Positions 57,283 to 64,000 of a stretch of 64,000 nucleotides of DNA are shown here, piece by piece. The DNA comes from Liolophura sinensis. Lineage: Eukaryota; Mollusca; Polyplacophora; Chitonida; Chitonidae. The position numbers were made by a program, and so were the translations under genes. The first letter of the stretch is position 1. Every line of letters begins with the position of its first letter. A model generated the notes under the pieces. It made no database searches and had not been told where the DNA came from. It saw only the letters and a program-made list of their open reading frames with translations. The stretch is taken from NCBI RefSeq assembly GCF_032854445.1, contig NC_088295.1:78026028-78090027 (forward strand), read 5' to 3'.

Positions 57283-59919
57283 GTAAGGGAGCATTTTCAT
57301 TTTTTTGGTTTCCTTCTCTTACTTACTATACTTTTCAGATTATGTCATAATATGTCTGACTTGCATGCATATGTATTACTTTCAGAGTGGGGTAACTGTC
57401 AGTGGAGACACTCAATTGCAAGAAGCAGTCCCAAACCGTCAAAAGCATTTACTGTAAGGACATTTACCCCTATTCTCACGTGCATTAGAACTTTCTGAAG
57501 TAACCAGTTCTGACACTTGACAAAGCAAGATGGGTCCATGGCAGTTTATGGAAAATAATCACATTTTTCTAGCCTATGCCATGGCATTTGGTGAGCCCAC
57601 CTCCATTATGCTGCTTTGTCGAGAGTGATCGACTTAGTGGTCATTGCCCTTGTCCGCTTAAATCCAGGCATTATCTCCCTTGAATGATATTTTGAGTGGC
57701 CATTTTGATAATGTGACTATTAGACAACCACATCGAGATGGCAGCCGCATTAAGGTAGACTCTGAAATTATCCTATTTGGGGAATTTGTATAATTGCTGT
57801 TGGCCATTTTTTGTTAGACCATGGAGGTAGGTATGGGAGAAGGAGGAACAACTTGCCCCGGCCAGACACAACCGCTGTGCCTTTTTAGTCTGAATGAAAT
57901 CTCCAGTGGCCACGCAGCCTTTGATGTTCAATGTACGCCAGCCAGGCGTAGAGTGAACTACCAGGAAAAGGATTCCATCATGCACACTAACTTCATTAAG
58001 GGAAATTATTGGCTTTTCTCGGCCAGACAGACCACGTGACTCATTAATTCCTGTTCGTTTACAGCAATGTTCCAGTATTACAAATCTCGCGTGATAATGC
58101 ATGTAAAGCAGATAGCGCACCTAGCTCACTAATTTTGAGTAAAAATTGTCAACTGCATTTTCTGTGCACAACAAAGATACAGTATGACCATACTTTTGCG
58201 TCTAACTGATCATTTTAATCACATCTACACGAGTAGTGCATTGGCAGATATAGTTTGTCTAGGACAATGATACTTACTTCGGTATCGGGAACATTTTCTA
58301 ATTTTTCGCTACTTTCTGTTTGGTTTAGTATGATAAAGTTATGTTTTTCAGTTAGCATTTTTTTGTACGATTTACCTGGTGCTAACGGGGTACGGGCCCC
58401 GGAGCTCAGTTTTTAAAAAAAATATGAATGAAAATTGAGAAAATTGCTCATTTGAAATATATGGGCTTTTTTCACAAACATCCAAAATTGGTCATGTTTG
58501 ACTTCCATAAAAGCACATTTTCGCACAACTAACTGTACTGTTAATAAAAATAAGAGCGGGGAAATACTTAATTGAAAAGGACTGCTGATCGACATAGATG
58601 CGCCATATTCAACCTCCATGCAGACATGTCATATACACACTTTGTCATATGCACAAATCTACTGTGTTTCAGAATACTAGAATCCATCGGGGAGAAATAT
58701 CGGGAACTACTGGCTAATCCCAAAAGTCAATATACAAATTAGGCATACATGCACCGGCCCAGGAGCAACAAGAAATAACCGACAAGCGTAGTTGGCGACA
58801 TATTGATCAGTAACCAAGCAGTAATTCAGTATGATAAATACGTTTGAATAGTATGGACAACTGTTAAAACTAGAAAAAAAGACAAAACCTTGGCCTTAAT
58901 TTTGTTGAAAATGAAGAGGAAATTCAAACGTGGCTTGTATATCATCATGGTGAAACAATGCACCACGTTTCAGTTCACTGAGAGCGCGTTTTTGTTTATA
59001 ATTTTAAAGCTATTTGCTTTTAAACATGATATTCCCAAGGAGATTGCCAATTTTTTCTGCTATGATAAGTGAATCAAAGTGGTCTGACATCCATTCTGTC
59101 TTCATTAACTGAATTAATCGCCACTTGTACAAGGGGCCTCTGTTGCGAGCAAGCTGTGTACCTACTGGGTTCTAAGTACATATCACAAAAGGTATCAAAA
59201 GCTGCTGGTCTCGAGAGTGCATGCGCGATCATCTACAGTAAGGCAGACAGGTCAATGACTTGTTAAACAAAGCCTGAGCCCTGCTGTGTAGATATCGTAC
59301 ATTGAACACTTTGAAGAGCCAGAGTCGTGCCTCTTATATATATGTACCTCCATGGTTAGACCAGCGTCAGAGCAGGTTAGCTAAGTTGTGGAAACATTCA
59401 GTTCACCGCAATTGACAGTGTGAAAGTTTCAGTGCACATGTGAACAAATGTTCCTTACTGTAAATCTGACACGTTTGTGTCTGTTTCACGTCATGACACT
59501 TGCCACTGCAGTGCTCGAATGATATCAGCCTCACTCCACAAGTAAAAATCCTCAGTACGCGAGTCACACCTATAATGGAAAGCCCAAAACATGGCAAAAC
59601 ACCATCCCCTTTTACACCTTTGTTGAAAATGCAGTATAATTCATTTCATGTTTTTTTTGTATTGTCGGTGCACATCAGTTGAACTATTCATTTCAGTGTT
59701 TGAATGCCCATGAATTTGTTCGTCATCCAGATCAAAAGCATTTTTACACAACAATCTGATATACATAATTGGGAGAACATGGGAACAGGTGGTGTTCGTA
59801 CCAGAGGGGATGGAACAAGAACAAGGGGTGGCTCGTGGGGTTTTGTTACTCCTTTTCATGGGCATTTTAGGTACTTCCAGTCCCTCCACATTCATGGACG
59901 GAAATATTAGCAAATTCAC

Positions 59920-60700
59920 CAGTATTTAACATCAATGAAACCCCTGGTTTTAGACACCCCATGCAAAACAATTTGACATCAGATTATTTTGGCCTGTTTT
60001 AGCTGGAATTGATAGATATAATGGTAACGGAAACACACCGATATGCAGTGGATGATATGAATAAACGAAGAGCTCTTTGCCAAGCATCATACATAAACTG
60101 TTGGGTAGAAACGAACGCTGTAGAAATGAAGCAGTTCCTTGGGTTGGAGATCCAGGTGTGGCCTCTTACACGCCCAACATTAGAACTGTATAGGAGTACA
60201 TTGGAACTCTATAGAACAACCCTCTTCAGAGATGTGATGATTAGAAATCCTGTCCAGTTACTGTTGTGATTTTGGCTTTTTGCAGATAACACACAGCCCA
60301 CTGAAGACAAATTTTACAAAGTGTGATGAGTCTTAGATCACCTCAACAAGACAGTGAAGCAAATCTATTATCCCAGAAAAAAACTATGTATAGACAAGTC
60401 CCTGGTGTTGTAGCGTGGCAAGCTGTTATATCGGCAGTATATAGACACAAATAGGAAATCAAACGGTATGAATCTAGGGGCATGATTCTGTCAGTTCGCA
60501 TAAGTATCTGGTACCTGTGGGCTAAACCATGTCGGGCATGCACAAAGAACAGTCCAGAGAAGCAAAGGTCGGTGCATGTGTGATGTCTGTCCCAAAAAAC
60601 CAGGCCTTGCATTGACAAATGCTTCAGAGCACACCATGTTCCTGAATAACTGACAGTTGGTGTTCACCTGATCGAGCACTAGACCTGGTTGACCCTTATA
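59920..60700 (+). pseudogene. decayed piggyBac-type transposase
   Basis: Homology can be followed across frames: FNINETPGFRH and SDYFGLF near 59925-60000; IMVTETHRYAVDD, then ETNAVEMKQFLGLEI and RPTLELYRST in the open frame 60009-60269; FADNTQPTED after it; LDHLNKTVKQIYYPRKKLCI near 60340; and the Cys-rich end CDVCPKKPGL and CIDKCFRAHH near 60580-60640. Several stops and frameshifts and a large internal loss (the DDE core is not recognisable). PGBD-like transposases share this order. Confidence 0.8.
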
Positions 60701-62356
60701 AATGTGGCGTGAGAAAGGTCCAGTAAAAATGTTGAAACATAAATGATACAGTCCAAGCGATTATTTTTATTTAGTAGATGTATTGTAAAAACTGCCGTAA
60801 TTTCCCAGTTGTATTATCACCATTGGCAGCCGACCAGTGGTGCAAAACTGTGTGTTTCAGTAGGAGTTACATGTATCTTGTAGTGGCATATAGGATCACA
60901 CATGCTGTCACGAGATATCTGATAGCCGGCAGTGAACGTGTTAAATTCGGAACTGACAGGACTTGTTTTTTTCCCCTTTTTGTTGCATACTTCCTTACTG
61001 TTGCATACTGTAAAGTACTTATTATTCACTGGAATTCATTTTCCCAGATTTACTTAAACAATGGGTTCACCGGAATTAATTTTCTCGTATTTAATCAAGG
61101 AAATACTGAAAAAAATCTTAAAGCTGTTTAATTTTCCTTATTTGCCTTGTTATAACATCAAGCTTAGAGTGAAAAGAATAAAAAATATCCTCGTTGGCTC
61201 AAATGTTTGATGTAGGTAACTGGCTTGCTTAAAGCTGTGACTTCGTCAGGAGATATTTGAAGTGCTGGGTACCTCTGTTACTCAGTAACATAGGTGTAGT
61301 CGTAAATGATTCTGGAGTGATCCGGAAACTTCACTGTCCAAAGCTAGGATTGAACCCACATCTTGAGTGTCCGATCCCTCAAGTTAGACTACAGCATCAA
61401 ACTCTCTTGTTAATGCCTTTGAATCAAATAGAGTGTATGTACATACTATACGTTGTAAATTGGACTACTGAGAATTGTTATTTGTTAACGAATGAATACA
61501 TATAAATGTACAAGTTTGTAAAATGGGCCATGCAGCTGTAATACTTTTGATTGTTACACACTATCTGTCCTTTCATATCTTGATTGCAGTGTTTCTCCGA
61601 GAATATAGAAATTGTTCTGTAAGTTATAAAATTAGACTTAATTTTGGTACACGTTGTAAAGACAAAGGTGGTTTAACACAAAAGAGTTGGCATGTGTAAG
61701 CATATATATTAAGTTATATTAGTTACTTCAGAAATAGCTTTTTGACAGCATAAAGCATTATAATAGGTGTCTTATTACAGAGTCATGTGGGCACAGCGTG
61801 TTCATTTATCGTCTTCAGCTCTGAATAAAGTCACGATAGGCCATCCTTTAAAAATAAGTCTGTTGTACATCATCAGCAGCCCCCTCAAAATTGCGCTAAC
61901 TTAATGGTGGTTTGGGCGAAGGAAATGCCCAACAAGGGTGCTCAGGAGTCTGGAGAATAGCTTCTTTTGGTGTTCAGGTGCAGCATCTTGGTTTTTGGGT
62001 ATTCTTTTGAAGTTTCATTCCTGAAGTTTTACCATGGACAGTCCAGCTAACTTCTGTGTCATAAGTGCTTTGCTTCAGGCCACATTATTACACCTGAAAG
62101 TTAAAGTGTTTGTTTATTGTCCCATTAACCAGAGATCAGGAAGCATAGCTTCATCTGTGTAAACCATGCAATTTAAAGATCTCCATATTAAAGTTGTACA
62201 AAGCTGTAAGGTACTAACTATTAAGCTCAGACATTTGTTGTCGAAACAAGAATGGATGACTGTGTGCTGACAATCTGTATGTTTTGAAATTGTTGTCATA
62301 ATTGCATCGACCAAATGTGTGCATTCTGCTTAAACAAAGGCTCATGTTTCGGGAAT

Positions 62357-62575
62357 TCCATGGCCGAGGGAGTCAGCACACCAGCACGCCACAATGACCC
62401 AATGCAGTCACTGTAAGTTCAAGTCCAGCTCATGCTGGCAACATGCAGATGGTTGTGGTGTTTCTCCTGGGATCTTTCCGGTTTCCGCCAACCATTGTGC
62501 TGGCCATCGTCGTATAAGTGAAATATTCTTGAGTGCGACATATAACACCATTCAAATAAATAAATAAATAAACTA
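62357..62575 (+). mobile_element. SINE family 1 copy with internal deletion
   Basis: Head ATGGCCGAGGGAGTCAG, AGTTCAAGTCCAGCTCATGC, body and (AAAT)n tail; the stretch between the CATGCTGG and CAACATGC blocks is deleted. It lies in the first intron of the ZnT gene. Confidence 0.85.
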
Positions 62576-62662
62576 AGGCTCTGTTTATTATGACATCTGG
62601 CGATGCCTTGTATTGATTGAAATTTTGATTTGCACACACTTGAAAAGTGTTAAAGCAAACAG

Positions 62663-62822
62663 AGTATGTGTGAAGGTCTGTTAGCAACTTGTAGATGGTT
62701 GTGGGTTTCCCCTGGACTTTGACCGGTTTCCTGCCCTCCATAATGCTGACGACCGTCGAATAAGTGAAATATTCTTGAGTACGGCAGTAAACACCAATCA
62801 AATAAATAAATAAATTAATAAT
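62663..62822 (+). mobile_element. SINE family 1, 3' half
   Basis: GTGAAGGTCTGTTAGCAACT to ACACCAATCAAATAAATAAA, about 90 bp after the previous copy and in the same orientation. Confidence 0.85.
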
Positions 62823-64000
62823 GCAAACAGACCTATTTGTTGGGTTGGCTTTAACCTTGGGAAAGGTAATGTATTGACCTAGAGCTCTTAAGACCTGTAA
62901 GAGTTTGAGGGGATAGTCGAATGTCCAGTAGGTGACCTTTTATCTGCAAGACTGGTTAACACGAAACATACATGTACTTCCAACACCTTTAGACATGTTA
63001 GAGGTGCCTGACCTTTTTCACTAATGTAACACTGAACACATGAACGTCAAATGGACAGTCGTCCCTGCGTTGTAACTTCACTGAACAGTATTCACTAGTT
63101 CATCATTTAGCACTACTTATGATACCATTAGTGTACCGATCCCTACTGGTATCTTTCAGAGACACAATTGAGGAAGTTGTGTGTGTTGCAGTTGTTGATG
63201 CACTAGGATTGCTTTTAAGTCATGAAGAAGATAAGATACATATGACCTAGGGTGTAGCCAAAACTGTTTTTCATAGATGTATAATAAATTGCATCTTTCT
63301 TCTTATTAATTTATGAATGAAAATGTATTGTCTTCATGAGTAATAACATCTGGGTGTTAACAGAAGAGCTTGAAAGCTTTGTCTTGTGTTTATTTCGAAA
63401 ATTGTCTTAATTATTTTTTAAAGGTTAAATCATGTGTTCAGTCCTCCCTCCATATCATGTGCTCCCTCCATAATGTACATGTAAGGATCAAAAGACATGT
63501 TAAGTTTGTATTGAATGCTTTCAGCAAACAATACACAAAGCCTGAGTTACACATTCATTGTTAAGTTTGATATACCAATATCCAATAACAGTGTGTGTGA
63601 AGGTCTGTTAGTGTGTGTGTTTCTGCCTATTTTGTTTTACTAGTAATTCCTTGAGAGTTCATTAAGTGTTCGATTTTGTGTGTGCTGGTATTTTGCATGA
63701 CTCCCACAGGATCTAAGATGATAGTGAGAAAACCTGTCCATTGTGTACAGAGCAGTGCAGCTAAAAGCTTTTGCATCACTTCATTGGCACATCATTACCC
63801 TGCGTCAGCTTCTGTTGGTGTTTTGAATTCTGTATGAGTGCATGTGTACTGGTACTTGTATCTTATGACACTACAGTAGTTGTCTTCTTTCTCAAAACTG
63901 TGGATTTCTCCTGTCGTAAACTTAACAGACAGTGTCATTTTATGATATTTTAAAGGAAGAACATTTCACTAATGAGGGAAGTGGGCCATAAGTGCACATA

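Larger units (their letters stand above)
57283..64000 (+). other. first intron of the ZnT gene (incomplete)
   Basis: More than 6.7 kb, with a piggyBac remnant, two family 1 SINEs and otherwise AT-rich sequence. No CDF-family exon is visible. Confidence 0.6.

Noticed and set aside
1-64000. CRISPR arrays, bacterial operons, phage or plasmid signatures.
   Set aside because: None present; the minisatellites lack the repeat-spacer pattern and the genes are intron-split animal genes.

Overview
The window is animal (metazoan) nuclear DNA. Genes are split by GT-AG introns, the sequence is AT-rich and non-coding for most of its length, and it is crowded with short interspersed repeats. The commonest repeat is a tRNA-derived SINE (about 14 copies) of a kind I associate with bivalves and other lophotrochozoans, and the word ACATGTA recurs throughout. 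A mollusc, probably a bivalve, is the best guess; this rests on recall of repeat types, not on a database search.

Left third (about 2.1-21.7 kb, minus strand): a complete zinc-importer gene of the ZIP/SLC39 family, LIV-1 subfamily, closest in layout to SLC39A10/SLC39A6. I rebuilt nine coding exons with matching splice phases (CDS 3327-19314, 2574 nt, 857 residues). The protein has a signal peptide, a long His/Asp-rich extracellular domain, a CPxL cysteine motif and eight membrane segments with HNFTDG and [10 protein letters not shown]. The gene has one GC-AG intron and a candidate 9-nt microexon.

Middle (about 21.7-56 kb): no conserved host gene recognised. It holds SINEs of at least three families, a 238-bp mariner-type MITE, several minisatellites (20, about 47, 61 and about 115-175 bp units), a 51-bp-arm near-perfect inverted repeat, the C-terminal half of a Crypton-like tyrosine recombinase (minus), an intron-containing Tc1/mariner-like transposase with a frameshift and a lost 3' end (plus), a five-exon unknown gene (minus, 46117-47913, phases consistent, 319 residues), two segmental duplications and a solo LTR with a target-site duplication.

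Right (56.4-64 kb, plus strand): the first coding exon of a zinc exporter of the ZnT/SLC30A family (SLC30A2/3/4/8 type, with the N-terminal HCH motif and start of TM1). Its remaining exons must lie beyond the window. Its first intron holds a decayed piggyBac-type transposase and two SINEs.

The two zinc genes are arranged head to head: a ZIP that brings zinc into the cytosol and a ZnT that removes it, with promoters facing across about 35 kb of repeat-rich DNA. Exon boundaries are read by eye from splice signals, reading frame and family knowledge; no transcript evidence was available.
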